The translations under genes and the position numbers were made by a program. A stretch of 64,000 nt of DNA from Ruficoccus sp. ZRK36 (GTDB lineage: Bacteria; Verrucomicrobiota; Verrucomicrobiia; Opitutales; Cerasicoccaceae): positions 449,501 through 513,500 of the forward strand of contig NZ_CP080649.1 of NCBI RefSeq assembly GCF_019603315.1, in the 5' to 3' direction. Positions 1 through 9,784 of this stretch are shown in pieces. Positions within the stretch are counted from its first letter, which is position 1, and every line of letters starts with the position of its first letter. Under the pieces are notes generated by a model, which saw only the letters and a program-made list of their open reading frames with translations, was not told the DNA's origin and ran no database searches.

Positions 1-282
1 CATGCCCCCGTGAAAACCTGCCAATCCCGTACCTGTCCGCACGGCTTCGCAGAGATTTTTCTGACGCTCGGGGGTCAGCTCACCCATCGTCCAGACCGGG
101 ACAATGAGGTCAAATGCCTGAAGTGCCGTCAGATCATCCAGACAATCCAGCGAGCTCTGCGACTGGACCTCGTAACCGGCCTCGCGAAGTGCGATCGCGG
201 TCAACTCGGACATAGGGCCGGGCTCGTGGCCGTCCCATCCGCCTTGGAAAATCAATGCTTTCTTAGTAGGGGTGTTATTCAT
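1..282 (-). CDS. ThuA-like domain protein, N-terminal part (cut by window edge)
   Basis: The reverse strand from an ATG at 282 runs open to the window edge and gives the first 94 residues of a protein. It begins with a short polar start, then FQGGWDGHEPGPM, and reaches GLAGFHGGM at the edge. These two segments match the start and the Gly-rich core of ThuA-like domains, a glutamine-amidotransferase-like fold often encoded with sugar-utilisation genes. The biochemical role of ThuA proteins is poorly defined, so no reaction is assigned. It is divergent from the AraC-family gene at 349, with 66 bases between the two starts, so the regulator may control it. The C-terminal half lies outside the window. 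Confidence 0.75.
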   Translation of the reverse strand, partial: MNNTPTKKALIFQGGWDGHEPGPMSELTAIALREAGYEVQSQSSLDCLDDLTALQAFDLIVPVWTMGELTPERQKNLCEAVRTGTGLAGFHGGM

Positions 283-348
283 AAATAGACTTTTTAGCTA
301 CTATATCAGCATTGCGGCCCCTTTAAAATAGGGCTTTTATTCAAACTC

Positions 349-1218
349 ATGGATAATTTATCCATTCATTCCGGACAAACGCCTCGCCTGCTACGCGGCG
401 CGGAGGAGATCCAGCACGCAGGCTATCTGCCCGCCAAGCAAGACGTTATCGACTGGAGCTTCGACAGCTTCAACTACTCGTTCATCCTCTCCGGGGGCGG
501 GTTTTATTCCATCGATGGACGACGTGTGCAGATCAAAGCCCCCTGCGTACTCACCCAGTGGCCGGGCGTGCACTTCCACTATGGGCAGGATGAACAACAG
601 GCCGGGTGGGAAGAGCTTTTCTTCATTTTCCCCAAGCGCAGTCAGGCGCAATTCCAGAGCAAGGGCATGTGGAGAAAAGACCGCCCCTGGTGGCCGATTG
701 CGATGGCCGAGACGACCCGCCGCCTCGCGGACGCGGTCACTACGCTGATGAGGCATCCCCGCACCGTCGAAGTCATCGATCTACTGGACCGACTGGCGGA
801 GGCGATGGTCGTCGCCAGTCTGGGCGCAAATCTCCATATCCGCGAAAAGCAGGACGAGCGCTCCAGCCGCATCGCCCAAGTGCGTGAAGAGCTCGCTGAA
901 AACCCACGAAGACAACTCGACTGGGAGCGCTGCGCGCAAGACTGCGGGTGCAGTCTATCGACATTTCGGCGACTGTGGATCGAGCAGGTCGGCATCCCGC
1001 CACAGCGCTATGTCATGCAAATCCGGATACAGGAAGCGGCGCGCATGCTCCTGGAGACAGACCTGACCATCGCGGATATTTCAGCCGCTATCGGCGTGGA
1101 CGATCCGCTGTATTTCTCGCGACTCTTCCGCCAGCAGACGGGAGAGTCCCCCACCCTTTACCGTGAGAACAAGCGTACCATCTTCGCCAAGCTCGGCGGG
1201 CACACCTACGACGCATAG
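349..1218 (+). CDS. AraC-family transcriptional regulator
   Basis: This 289-residue protein has an N-terminal ligand-sensing half (about 1-150) of cupin-like character. Its C-terminal double helix-turn-helix of AraC type spans about 185-285. In the second helix-turn-helix, ADISAAIGVDDPLYFSRLFR and then GESPTLYR follow the family pattern closely. Such proteins bind direct half-sites and switch on sugar or cell-surface genes on binding a small ligand. The gene is divergent from the ThuA-like gene, and ThuA proteins are often linked to sugar use, so regulating that neighbour is the simplest inference. The ligand cannot be read from sequence. Confidence 0.9.
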   Translation: MDNLSIHSGQTPRLLRGAEEIQHAGYLPAKQDVIDWSFDSFNYSFILSGGGFYSIDGRRVQIKAPCVLTQWPGVHFHYGQDEQQAGWEELFFIFPKRSQAQFQSKGMWRKDRPWWPIAMAETTRRLADAVTTLMRHPRTVEVIDLLDRLAEAMVVASLGANLHIREKQDERSSRIAQVREELAENPRRQLDWERCAQDCGCSLSTFRRLWIEQVGIPPQRYVMQIRIQEAARMLLETDLTIADISAAIGVDDPLYFSRLFRQQTGESPTLYRENKRTIFAKLGGHTYDA

Positions 1219-1230
1219 ACCGATCACCGT

Positions 1231-2868
1231 TTACTCGGATGAGCGCACAAGCTCTTGATCGAAGAAAACCTTTAGCGCGGCCTGCTCGGCCTCCAGCGTG
1301 AGCGGGGTCTCCCCAGCCACATCGCCATCGAGGATAAAGCTCTGCGCAGGCTCAGTCTCGATACGGATTTTCTTTCCCGAGAAGTGAAGCACGGTCTGGT
1401 CGCGACTTTCGCTCTCGGCATAGGTGCCCACAAAGAGTTTGCTCATCGTCTCGACGGCGTGTGCGCGGGATTTGAAGTCGGTCACGATCGTGACGTCGAG
1501 CTTACCATCTGCCAGATCGGGCGTCCCCCGCCCCTGAGCAAAAACCGATGAGGGGGGAGCGGCGTTGGCCACGGTCACGCAGCTGGCCTCCAGTTTTTCC
1601 TCCTGTCCATCAACCTCCAAGCGAAGCTGAAAGGGCTTCTGCTCGTCAATCTGCTGCCAGGCTCCGACCAGATAGGCGAGCACGCCCCACTGGTCTTTGG
1701 CCTCGCGCTCGGCCTTTTCGATCATACCGGCCTCGATCCCGATGCCAGCCAGCAGCACCATCACGCGCCCGTCACAGCGAGCGATGTCAATCGCCCGCGT
1801 GCTGCCCGCCAGGATATGACGGCAACAGGTCCCGACCGGGTCCGCCTGCACAGAGAGTCCGTAGAGGCAGGTGGCCAGAGCGTTGGCGGTACCGCGCGGG
1901 ATGATCCCCATCGGCACATCGGTGCCAGCGAGAACTCCCGCCACCGCCGCCACCGTGCCATCACCACCGGCAGCCAGCACCTGGTCGGCCTTTTCCTCGA
2001 GCGCGCGTCGGGTCAGCTCTTCTGCACCGATGTCGGGCGTCGTTTCGAGTATCCGAAGTTTGTAAAAAGGTCCCAGCAGCTCGATCAACAGCGAGCGGTC
2101 CTTCTGCGGATCCCGCTTACCGGAGACAGGGTTTAATACGACAAACATGCGCGGCTTCTGGCGGCGCGCCTCCGATCGCTGAAAGCGTGCCAGCAGGCGC
2201 AGCTGGAGGGCATTGGGATTAGCAACCGAGCGTATGCCCTGAATCTCCTTTAGAATATCGTGGAGGTCGGCATCCGGATCGGAGTACAGCAGATACGCCA
2301 TCAGCGCCGTCACCGAGCGCCCCTGACCCAGCGCACAGTGGATGAGCACCTGCCGGTTGTGCGCACGCTGCCGGGCGATCCACTTGACCGCAGCGGCAAG
2401 CTGGCCGATGCGCGGGCGATGACGATCAAAGACCGGGATATTCAGATAGGCGATATCGTCGCTGAGAAGGTCAGAGCAAGGAGTGTCAAACTCCGCGGTG
2501 ACATCGAGGATGGCGGTGATGTCGTTTTCCTCCAGGAGCGTGCGCTCCGTCAGCGTCAGCCGACGCCCCAGCCACAGACCGGGGCGAATCTCGTGCAGCG
2601 GCTCTGCCTGGTCGAATTTCTTGGCGATCCGGTGATAGACGACCACCCCTACCAATACCGGCAAGAGGAGGAGCTTCATCGCCCAAGGCAGCCGACCATG
2701 GCGCGACTTGGCCATGATCTCCCCCCAGGCAGTCACATAGCCGATGCCGAAGTACAGGCCGGAAAGCCCGATCCACGTCAGCAGAGCTTTCCAGGGCCAG
2801 GCCGCATCCGTCAACCAGATCGAGAATGCTGCCAGTGCCAGCACGAAGTAGAGATAACCACGGTTCAT
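1231..2868 (-). CDS. Membrane-anchored dual-specificity phosphatase fused to diacylglycerol/lipid kinase
   Basis: The 545-residue protein has three parts. Residues 1-85 hold two or three hydrophobic segments. Residues about 90-235 form a dual-specificity phosphatase domain with signature HCALGQGRS, so Cys178 is the expected nucleophile and Arg184 binds the phosphate. Residues about 240-545 form a diacylglycerol/sphingosine-kinase-type catalytic domain with LNPVSGK and GGDGT (301-305), followed by PRGTANALA. The kinase half would phosphorylate a lipid at the membrane, and the phosphatase half could act on a phospholipid or a protein. The fusion puts opposite chemistries in one chain. It lies downstream of glutamate decarboxylase on the same strand with about 140 bases between. 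Confidence 0.88.
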   Translation of the reverse strand: MNRGYLYFVLALAAFSIWLTDAAWPWKALLTWIGLSGLYFGIGYVTAWGEIMAKSRHGRLPWAMKLLLLPVLVGVVVYHRIAKKFDQAEPLHEIRPGLWLGRRLTLTERTLLEENDITAILDVTAEFDTPCSDLLSDDIAYLNIPVFDRHRPRIGQLAAAVKWIARQRAHNRQVLIHCALGQGRSVTALMAYLLYSDPDADLHDILKEIQGIRSVANPNALQLRLLARFQRSEARRQKPRMFVVLNPVSGKRDPQKDRSLLIELLGPFYKLRILETTPDIGAEELTRRALEEKADQVLAAGGDGTVAAVAGVLAGTDVPMGIIPRGTANALATCLYGLSVQADPVGTCCRHILAGSTRAIDIARCDGRVMVLLAGIGIEAGMIEKAEREAKDQWGVLAYLVGAWQQIDEQKPFQLRLEVDGQEEKLEASCVTVANAAPPSSVFAQGRGTPDLADGKLDVTIVTDFKSRAHAVETMSKLFVGTYAESESRDQTVLHFSGKKIRIETEPAQSFILDGDVAGETPLTLEAEQAALKVFFDQELVRSSE

Positions 2869-2990
2869 GTTCTTCGCATCAATACATCCAGCTCGGCCAG
2901 CAAGTCAAACGGTCGCCCGAAAGGGAGCACCGACAATCCTGCAAGGCCCGCATCGCTGGCACGTTTAACGGCAGGCAGCCACCCCCGCAT
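2865..2990 (-). CDS. Possible 41-residue ORF coupled to the phosphatase-kinase gene
   Basis: Between the stop of glutamate decarboxylase and the start of the phosphatase-kinase gene an ATG at 2990 opens 41 codons. They end in a TGA that overlaps the next ATG by four bases (ATGA at 2868-2865), the usual layout of translational coupling. The peptide is amphipathic, with FGRPFDLLAELDVLMRRT at its end. It is also in frame with the upstream gene after that gene's TAG. I recognise no family. It could be a small coupled peptide or chance. Confidence 0.25.
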   Translation of the reverse strand: MRGWLPAVKRASDAGLAGLSVLPFGRPFDLLAELDVLMRRT

Positions 2991-3011
2991 GCAGGAGGTG
3001 CCCCGGACACC

Positions 3012-4409
3012 CTAGTGGTGGTAGCCGGTCGCCTCTTCAGAAGTCACCGGCGAGGACACCGGATGCTTTTCAAAGTACTCCAGGCAGCGCTTGAAATCCT
3101 CGAGGAGCAGGTTGATCAAGTCCCGCGTCACGCCGTGGCGGACCAGTACACGCTGGATGACGAGGTCCTCACGCTTGGGCGGCATCGAGTAGGCGGGCAC
3201 CTGCCAGCCACGCACACGCAGGCGGTCAGCCAGGTCGTACAGGGAATACGAAAGCTCTGCTCCGGGCTTGACCATCCAGCTCACACAGGGGATGCCCTCT
3301 GCGGGATTACCGTCGTAGATCACGGAGAAGGGCCCGAGCTTTTCGATCTCACGGGCAAAGTGCTGGGCAGTTTCGTAGCAGGCGCCATGGATCTTGCCGT
3401 AGCCCTCCTTACCCAGGCGGACGAAGTCATAGTACTGCGCGATCACCTGCCCACCGGGGCGGGAGAAATTCAGCGCAAAGGTCGGCATATCGCCACCGAG
3501 GTAGTTGACTTTGAATACAAGGTCCTCGGGCAGGTCCTGCTTTTCACGCCAGATGATCCAACCGGCCCCGAGCGGAGCGAGCCCGAACTTGTGCCCGGAG
3601 GCATTGACCGACTTAACGCGCGGCAGACGGAAGTCCCACAGCAGGTCGGGGGCACAGAAAGGAGCGAGGAAGCCGCCGCTGGCACCGTCCACGTGGATCG
3701 GAATGTCCAGCCCGGTTTCGGCCTGCAGTTTATCCAGCGCGTCGTTGACGGCCTTGACCGGCTCGAACTGGCCGGTGAAAGTGACCCCGAGAGTCGGTAC
3801 GACACCGATCGTGTTTTCGTCGCAGCGCTTGATAACCTCCTCCGGTGTCATGATCAGGCGGTCGCCCTCCATGGGAATTTCGCGCAGCTCGATGTCCCAG
3901 TAGCGGGCGAACTTATGCCAGCAGACCTGGACGGGGCCGCAGATCATGTTAGGCTTTTCAGTGCTCTTACCCTCAGCGCGACGCTTGGCCCGCCAGCGCC
4001 ATTTCATAGCCATCCCGCCAAGCATGGCGGCCTCACTGGAGCCGGTAGTCGAGCAGCCGACGGTGTTGGCGGCGTCGGGAGAGTTCCACAGGTCGGCGAG
4101 CATGTGCACGCAGCGGGCCTCGATCTCGGCGGTCTGCGGGTACTCGTCCTTGTCGATCATGTTCTTGTCGATGCACTCGTCCATGAGCTTGTGCACCTCA
4201 GGCTCCTCCCAGGTCTGGCAGAACGTGGCCAGATTCTGGCGGGCGTTACCATCGAGCATAAGCTCATCGTGCACGAGCTGGTAGGCATCGCGGGCGGCGG
4301 TCTCGTCTTTGGGGAAACGGTACTTGGGCAGCGAACCGGACAGACCGCTGGAGGCGAAGACCTCGTCGTTTATCTCAGAGAGAATGGAATGCTTGGCGTG
4401 TAGGGACAT
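3012..4409 (-). CDS. gad: Glutamate decarboxylase
   Basis: This PLP enzyme converts glutamate to 4-aminobutyrate and CO2, consuming a proton. The 465-residue length matches bacterial GadA/GadB. The cofactor site is clear: HVDGASGGF at about 239-247 carries the Asp that pairs with the pyridine ring, and SGHKFG at about 271-276 carries the Schiff-base lysine (about K274). [12 protein letters not shown] is the phosphate-binding loop. The C-terminal region ends in two histidines, HH, as in acid-activated Gad proteins. No glutamate/GABA antiporter (gadC) is adjacent, so a role in acid resistance is not shown by context. Confidence 0.95.
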   Translation of the reverse strand: MSLHAKHSILSEINDEVFASSGLSGSLPKYRFPKDETAARDAYQLVHDELMLDGNARQNLATFCQTWEEPEVHKLMDECIDKNMIDKDEYPQTAEIEARCVHMLADLWNSPDAANTVGCSTTGSSEAAMLGGMAMKWRWRAKRRAEGKSTEKPNMICGPVQVCWHKFARYWDIELREIPMEGDRLIMTPEEVIKRCDENTIGVVPTLGVTFTGQFEPVKAVNDALDKLQAETGLDIPIHVDGASGGFLAPFCAPDLLWDFRLPRVKSVNASGHKFGLAPLGAGWIIWREKQDLPEDLVFKVNYLGGDMPTFALNFSRPGGQVIAQYYDFVRLGKEGYGKIHGACYETAQHFAREIEKLGPFSVIYDGNPAEGIPCVSWMVKPGAELSYSLYDLADRLRVRGWQVPAYSMPPKREDLVIQRVLVRHGVTRDLINLLLEDFKRCLEYFEKHPVSSPVTSEEATGYHH

Positions 4410-4555
4410 ATCTGGTGAGGAGGATGGTGATTATAATCGGTGAAAGCGTCTCGGGTAGAAACTCGGGATGAGTCTTAACGTAAGCCCCCGCAGCGAGTCC
4501 AATTTAAAAGGCCCGGACACCCGGAGCATTAAGTGCCGTAATCCCATCGGGGCGT

Positions 4556-4594
4556 AAAAAAAACCGTCCATGAGCCAAGCCCATGGACGGTTTT
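4556..4594 (-). terminator. Rho-independent terminator, prs end
   Basis: A perfect 12-bp stem (4561-4572 with 4582-4593) closes a 9-base loop. Eight A at 4556-4563 give a U tract on the reverse strand, just after the prs stop at 4620. The T run on the other side could let it act in both directions. Confidence 0.88.
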
Positions 4595-4619
4595 AACAAA
4601 GCGATTCGACTGAATACGA

Positions 4620-5570
4620 CTAGAAGCCCTTTATATCGAAGAGGCCGGTCACGCTCTCATTACTGTGAATGTGCATGATCGCCTTACCGAGGATCTCATT
4701 CACGCTGAGCACGGTGATCGGCAGGCCACGAGCCTCAACCGGAGTGGTGTTGGTCGTGATCAGCTCGTCAATCGGGCCGTTGCGGAGGCGGTCGTAGCCA
4801 ATCTCGTTGAGGACACCGTGGCTGACAGCAGCACGCACCGAGCGAGCGCCATTGAGCTTGAGCAGATTGGCAGCGGCCGTGAGCGTACCGGCGGTTTCGG
4901 TCATGTCATCGACGAGGAGGATGTCCTTGTCGGCGACATCACCCACCAGGTTGAAGGCCTCGACCTCGGTCGCGCTGGTGCGCTTTTTCGCCACAAAGCC
5001 GAGCGGGCACTTGAGGATATCAGCGTAGGCAGCAGCCATCTTCATCCCGCCAACGTCGGGCGAGTACACGACGAGGTCACTCTCGAGCTTAAGCTGCGTG
5101 AGATAGTCGGAGAACACCGGCGAAGCATAGAGATGATCGACCGGGATATCAAAGAAGCCCTGAATCTGCTGGGCGTGCAGGTCCATGGTCAGCACGCGAT
5201 TGGCACCGGAAGCGACCAGGAGGTTTGCCACGAGCTTGGCCGTGATCGGCACGCGCGGCTGGTCCTTGCGGTCCTGCCGGGCATAGCCGTAAAACGGCAA
5301 CACCGCGGTGATGCGGCTGGCCGATGCACGCCGGGCTGCATCAATCATGATGAGCAGCTCCATAATATGGTCGTTAGCCGGCGGGCACGTGGGCTGGATG
5401 ATAAACACATCCTGACCGCGGACATTTTCGTCGATGCGAACGAAGGTCTCCCCGTCCGGGAAGCGCTTAACTGTCGCGCGCCCCAAGGGGATATTCATGA
5501 ACGCGCAGATTTCCCGCGCCAGTTCAGGGTTCGCATTGCCGGTGAAGACTTTTAGTCCCTGCTCTCTCAT
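4620..5570 (-). CDS. prs: Ribose-phosphate pyrophosphokinase
   Basis: PRPP synthase transfers pyrophosphate from ATP to ribose 5-phosphate, giving the precursor of nucleotides, histidine and tryptophan. The 316 residues are the normal class I length. DLHAQQIQGFFD is the metal/ATP region, and DILLVDDMTETAGTL is the ribose-5-phosphate binding loop (about 214-228). YGYARQDRKDQPR is the flexible catalytic loop. It is the last gene of the leftward run, 13 bases after the lpxD stop, and is followed by a strong terminator, so co-transcription with lpxD is likely. Confidence 0.97.
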   Translation of the reverse strand: MREQGLKVFTGNANPELAREICAFMNIPLGRATVKRFPDGETFVRIDENVRGQDVFIIQPTCPPANDHIMELLIMIDAARRASASRITAVLPFYGYARQDRKDQPRVPITAKLVANLLVASGANRVLTMDLHAQQIQGFFDIPVDHLYASPVFSDYLTQLKLESDLVVYSPDVGGMKMAAAYADILKCPLGFVAKKRTSATEVEAFNLVGDVADKDILLVDDMTETAGTLTAAANLLKLNGARSVRAAVSHGVLNEIGYDRLRNGPIDELITTNTTPVEARGLPITVLSVNEILGKAIMHIHSNESVTGLFDIKGF

Positions 5571-5583
5571 AAAAACCGTGTTT

Positions 5584-6627
5584 TCATCCTGCCGTCATCT
5601 TCTCCAAAGAGGCAACCCTTTTAAACAATTCAGGCAAACGTTTGCTCAAAATATCGATACGGTGCTGGAGCGCGGCGGTGTTCGCGGGCGAGCCGCGATA
5701 GTATGCACCGGGCTGTGTATCGCTGTGCAGACCCGCCTGGGCGCCGATCACACTGCCCTTGGCCAGCGTCAGATGGCCAGTAATCCCGGCCTGCCCGGCC
5801 ACGATGACAAAGTCCTCCATCGTCGTGCTGCCGGAGATACCCGCCTGGGCAACGATGAGGCAGCCCTTGCCGATGACGACGTTGTGGGCGATCTGGACGA
5901 GGTTGTCCAGTTTGCTGCCCTCCCCAATACGGGTGCTGCTGAAGCGTGCGCGGTCGATGGTAGTGTTTGCACCGATCTCGACATCGTTCTCGATGACGAC
6001 GTTACCAATCTGGGGCACCTTCTCGTGGACTCCCGAGTTCGTCTCAAAGCCAAAACCGTCCGACCCGATAACAACACCCGGATGCAGGCGCACGCGGTCG
6101 CCGACCTCGCAGTAATCGCCAATCGATACGTGGGCGGAAATACGGCACTGCGCCCCCACCGATGCCTCACGGCCAACAGTGACAAGCGACTCCAGGTTGG
6201 AGCCAGGGCCGATCTTCGCGCCTGCGCCGACGACACAATACGGGCCGACCCATGCGGTCGGGTCAACCTCCGCACTCTCGTCGATCACGGCAGTGGCGTG
6301 AACGCCCGGCTGAGGCTTGGGCCAGAGCATGGCCTCGATCGCACCGCAAAGGCGAGCGAGCCCGAGAGACGGATTCTCGAGGCGGACAAAGGCCTGGCCG
6401 GGAGCAGGAGCCCCCTCGTAGTCATGAAAAAGCAGGATGACCGAGGCGCGGCAAGTTTTGACGTCAGGGGTATACTTACGGTTCCCGAGGAAAGCGAGAT
6501 CACCCGGCTGGGCCTGCGCCAGGGAGGCGATACCGGTGATGGGCTGATCGAGCGATCCCTCGACCACCCCATCCTGCAAAATGCGGGTAATGTCCTCCAG
6601 GAGGAAGGATATGTTCATGCCGGGCAT
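5584..6627 (-). CDS. lpxD: UDP-3-O-acylglucosamine N-acyltransferase LpxD
   Basis: LpxD adds the N-linked acyl chain in lipid A synthesis, in the cytoplasm. The 347-residue protein has an N-terminal uridine-binding domain (about 1-100) and a long left-handed beta helix of hexapeptide repeats (about 105-310). The catalytic histidine is expected in [11 protein letters not shown]. The C-terminal helix carries a Leu-rich stretch as in other LpxD proteins. Gene order bamA-ompH-lpxD matches proteobacterial practice, but fabZ and lpxA do not follow here; prs does. A strong hairpin separates it from ompH, so it may have its own promoter or depend on read-through. Confidence 0.96.
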   Translation of the reverse strand: MPGMNISFLLEDITRILQDGVVEGSLDQPITGIASLAQAQPGDLAFLGNRKYTPDVKTCRASVILLFHDYEGAPAPGQAFVRLENPSLGLARLCGAIEAMLWPKPQPGVHATAVIDESAEVDPTAWVGPYCVVGAGAKIGPGSNLESLVTVGREASVGAQCRISAHVSIGDYCEVGDRVRLHPGVVIGSDGFGFETNSGVHEKVPQIGNVVIENDVEIGANTTIDRARFSSTRIGEGSKLDNLVQIAHNVVIGKGCLIVAQAGISGSTTMEDFVIVAGQAGITGHLTLAKGSVIGAQAGLHSDTQPGAYYRGSPANTAALQHRIDILSKRLPELFKRVASLEKMTAG

Positions 6628-6651
6628 TGTCGTAAGGATGCAGGTGTCTGT

Positions 6652-6690
6652 AAAACCAGAAAACTCCCTTCGCAGGGAAGGGAGTTTTCT
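6652..6690 (-). terminator. Terminator after ompH
   Basis: A perfect 13-bp stem (6658-6670 with 6678-6690) closes a 7-base loop. AAAA at 6652-6655 supplies a short U tract on the reverse strand. It lies 18 bases after the ompH stop and 25 bases before the lpxD start, so it probably attenuates rather than fully isolates lpxD-prs. Confidence 0.75.
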
Positions 6691-6707
6691 AAAAAATGTC
6701 TTTAAAA

Positions 6708-7295
6708 TTAGTTCTGAGAAGCAGGGCCAGCAGCCGATGCAGTATCCTTCTCAGCATTAAGCTTGTTCAGGACTTCCTGAGTGATGTCAAAGGACTCGTC
6801 GAAATAAACGACAGCCATACCGGCGCTATTGAGCACGAGGTCAGCTCCCTTTTGCTTGGCCACTTCGATCACTTCTTCACGGATTTCAGTGACGTGCAGC
6901 TCAACGATGCTCTGACGGCGCTGCTGGAGGGTCTTTTCGGTGTTCTGGCGGTAGCGGTTGACTTCGGCTTCCTTTTCACGGATGGCCTGAGCCTTTTCCT
7001 GTGCCTCAGCATTGAACTTCTCACGGGCTGCCTCAGTCAGGGCCGGGTTGTTCATTTTGCTCTGGATGTCCTGGAGCTGGTTAGCCATGCCCATGCCTTC
7101 TTCGATCATGGCCTGGATCTCCTGCTGGGCGTTTTCCACCGAGCTCTGGAACTTTTCGTCAGCTTCCTGAGCTTTCCAGTAGTTTTTGTAAAGTTCGCCC
7201 ATGTTCACGGTGACGACCATCGGGGTCTTTTGGGCTTGCAGAGCGCCGACCATCAAAAATGCGGCCAGGAAGGTGAGTAAGAATTTCTTAGTCAT
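6708..7295 (-). CDS. Periplasmic chaperone OmpH/Skp family
   Basis: Skp holds unfolded outer-membrane proteins in the periplasm and hands them to the Bam complex. The 195-residue product starts with a signal peptide ([21 protein letters not shown], cut near residue 21). A charged, helix-forming central region (about 45-150) with heptad-like spacing should form the tentacles, followed by a short beta segment around [14 protein letters not shown]. The C-terminus is Ala/Ser-rich. Its place directly after bamA and before lpxD supports the call. Confidence 0.9.
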   Translation of the reverse strand: MTKKFLLTFLAAFLMVGALQAQKTPMVVTVNMGELYKNYWKAQEADEKFQSSVENAQQEIQAMIEEGMGMANQLQDIQSKMNNPALTEAAREKFNAEAQEKAQAIREKEAEVNRYRQNTEKTLQQRRQSIVELHVTEIREEVIEVAKQKGADLVLNSAGMAVVYFDESFDITQEVLNKLNAEKDTASAAGPASQN

Positions 7296-7417
7296 GAGTG
7301 GGTTTGAATAGAGTTATAGGAACTATGAGTTCAAAATGTGCAGAAAGTTCCAAAGTGCCGGGAAAGCGGAAGGGGTTCAACCCCGAATTTCAGTCTAATT
7401 AAACGTTAGTAAGCGGC

Positions 7418-9784
7418 CTAGAAGACCGTACCGAAGGAGAAATTGAACTGCATACCGTCGTCGTTGAACTCGTCGGAGGTGAGCGGGAAGCCGAAGTCGA
7501 TGTTCAGCGGAGCCCCCATCAGCAGGATGCGGAAACCAAAACCGTAGTCGTCGTTGTAGGCGCTCGGGTCCCAGTTCAAGTCACCAGAGTTAACATAGCC
7601 CCAGTCATAGAACAGGGCGAAGCGCAGAGGCTCAAGGATCTGGAAGGTGTACTCGATCGAGGCGAAGGCCATGGTGTTACCGCCCAAGGTCTCCCCATAG
7701 CCGGGCTTACTCTTGTCCGTCTGCTTCGGGCCAACATCGCGGAACTGGAAGCCACGCAGGCTGTAGGGACCACCCAGATAGTACTGGTCGAAGAAGGGAA
7801 CGACGTTGTTGTCGTATGGGATGACGGTACCGGTGCGGCCACGGAAGCTGATCACCTGGTTGGCCCAGTCAAAAGTCTTGATCCACATGGCACCCGAGAG
7901 TGTCTGGCGCACATAGTCAGTCTGGCCACCCAAGGGGCCACCGGCAAACTCGGTCAAGCTCTCCAGACGCGTCCCCCGATCCGGGAAGATCAGGTTGTTA
8001 CGCGTATCACGCAGCAACTCAAAACCGATCTTGGACACACTGGTGTTACCGGCCTGCTGCTGCACATCCAGCGGAGCACCCGTGCTGACGTCCTTAATGT
8101 TCACGTCTTCAACCGTGTAGGAAAGCTTACCCTCAACCAGCTCGAAGAGGCGCTTGCGGAGATAGAACGTAGCCCCCATGCGCAACTCGTTATAGTTGAC
8201 GGACAGGTAGTTAGACTCCGTGCGGTAGAGCTCGAAGCCACCTGCCAGCTCACGTTCCCAGAGCCAGGGCTCTTCGAAAGCGAGCAGCACCTGATTGGAC
8301 TGAGAGCCAAGAGAGATACGCAGGCGGAACTTCTGACCACCGCCCTGGAACCACGAGCCCGGGCTGAAGATGTCGAAGTTACTCTGTGAAAGCTCAACAA
8401 AGCCAACGATGGACTCGACCGAGCTGAAACCGGCACCAAAGGTCAAGTTACCCGTTTGCCCCTCCTTGACCGTGATGCGCAGATTGCGGCGACCAGGGAT
8501 GTTGGTGGCTTCGGGCGAGAGGCGGACCTCGTCAAAGAAGCGGGTGTTCTCCAAGCGGGCCTGGCTGCTTTTCATCCGCACCAGGTCAAAGGTATCGCCC
8601 GGGGCGAGCGCAAGCTCGCGGACAATCACGCGGCTACGCGTCTTGGTGTTGCCCTGCAGGTTGATGCTTTCGACGAAAAACTTCTCACCCTCGGTGACGA
8701 TAAACTTAAGGTCAATGGTGCCGCCCTCGATATTCGGGTAGCGCTCGACACGTACAAAGGTATCCAGATAGCCAACCTGACCGTAGTAGTCCTTGAGGTT
8801 CTCGATCGTCAGATCGATCTGGCTCGGAGAAAAGGGGTCACCCGTACGCAGGCGGATGGCGCGGAGCAGTTCATCGGTCGGGAACAAGGTGTTACCCTCG
8901 ATATTGATATCACCGATGTAGTAGCGACGGCCCTCGTGGATGTGGATAACGACGTTCAGCTCGCCTTCATCCGGATACTCCAGCACGACCTCAGACTCGG
9001 GGATCTCTACGTCGAGGTAACCCTGGTCCTTATAATAAGTGCGGAGCTTTTCCAGGTCGTCCTGAAAGATTTCCTCCTGCAAACGACCGGTGCCCATGAT
9101 CCAGGAAATCAGCCAAATGTACTCGCTGGTCTCCATCTGGCTCGTCAGATCGCTGGACTCGACATGATCGTTGCCGACGAACTCGATGTTGTTGATAGCC
9201 AGGCGCTGGCCCTCATCGATATCGAATACGACCACCCCGGTGCCGAGCTGGTCGTTACGCTCGATCTCGTAGGAGACCTTGGCGTTGGTATAGCCCTGCT
9301 TCTGGTAGTAGCGGTAAAGCTTGGTCGCGTCGCGCTTGACCTGCACCTCGTCCAGCGGCAGGCCCACCTGGCTCTCGATCTCGTCCTGCAGGTCGCTATC
9401 GGACTCCCCGTCGTTACCCTCATAGAGGATCTGCGAGATACGGTACTTCGGGACGACAATAAAGGTCACGGAGATGCGCTCATTAGCCATCATCTGGCGG
9501 CGCACTTCGATAAACTCGAAATTCCCGGTCTGGTAAAGGGCCCGGATCGACTGGTCCACCAGATTTTGACTGAAGGTCTCCCCGACCCGCAGCCGCACGT
9601 GGGCCATGATGTTTTCAACGCTGACGGTCTTAACGCCCTCGAATATAACCTCGATATCCCCCACTACCGGATCCGCATCGGGAGCCAGCTGGGCCCGTGC
9701 CGGGCTGGGGGCGAATACAGAAATTAATAGTGTGAGGACGAGAAAGTAGCGTAGCCTAAGCAGAGTGTCTCTGTGAATTTTCAA
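7418..9784 (-). CDS. bamA: Outer membrane protein assembly factor BamA
   Basis: BamA folds and inserts beta-barrel proteins into the outer membrane. The 788 residues hold a signal peptide (to about residue 31, ending PSPARAQ), five POTRA domains (about 40-430) and an Omp85 barrel (about 440-788) that ends in Phe. The barrel includes YLGGPYSLRGF, which contains the conserved loop-6 (V/I)RGF-type motif. The first codon is TTG at 9784, and no ATG or GTG occurs before or within the signal peptide in this frame. This start lies 29 bases inside the dnaB reading frame, so translation is probably coupled to dnaB. ompH follows 122 bases downstream. Confidence 0.96.
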   Translation of the reverse strand: MKIHRDTLLRLRYFLVLTLLISVFAPSPARAQLAPDADPVVGDIEVIFEGVKTVSVENIMAHVRLRVGETFSQNLVDQSIRALYQTGNFEFIEVRRQMMANERISVTFIVVPKYRISQILYEGNDGESDSDLQDEIESQVGLPLDEVQVKRDATKLYRYYQKQGYTNAKVSYEIERNDQLGTGVVVFDIDEGQRLAINNIEFVGNDHVESSDLTSQMETSEYIWLISWIMGTGRLQEEIFQDDLEKLRTYYKDQGYLDVEIPESEVVLEYPDEGELNVVIHIHEGRRYYIGDINIEGNTLFPTDELLRAIRLRTGDPFSPSQIDLTIENLKDYYGQVGYLDTFVRVERYPNIEGGTIDLKFIVTEGEKFFVESINLQGNTKTRSRVIVRELALAPGDTFDLVRMKSSQARLENTRFFDEVRLSPEATNIPGRRNLRITVKEGQTGNLTFGAGFSSVESIVGFVELSQSNFDIFSPGSWFQGGGQKFRLRISLGSQSNQVLLAFEEPWLWERELAGGFELYRTESNYLSVNYNELRMGATFYLRKRLFELVEGKLSYTVEDVNIKDVSTGAPLDVQQQAGNTSVSKIGFELLRDTRNNLIFPDRGTRLESLTEFAGGPLGGQTDYVRQTLSGAMWIKTFDWANQVISFRGRTGTVIPYDNNVVPFFDQYYLGGPYSLRGFQFRDVGPKQTDKSKPGYGETLGGNTMAFASIEYTFQILEPLRFALFYDWGYVNSGDLNWDPSAYNDDYGFGFRILLMGAPLNIDFGFPLTSDEFNDDGMQFNFSFGTVF

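Noticed and set aside
2826-4403. 525-codon frame opposite glutamate decarboxylase
   Set aside because: It is the antisense shadow of gad and the end of the phosphatase-kinase gene, with no recognisable domain. High GC gives long antisense frames throughout the window.
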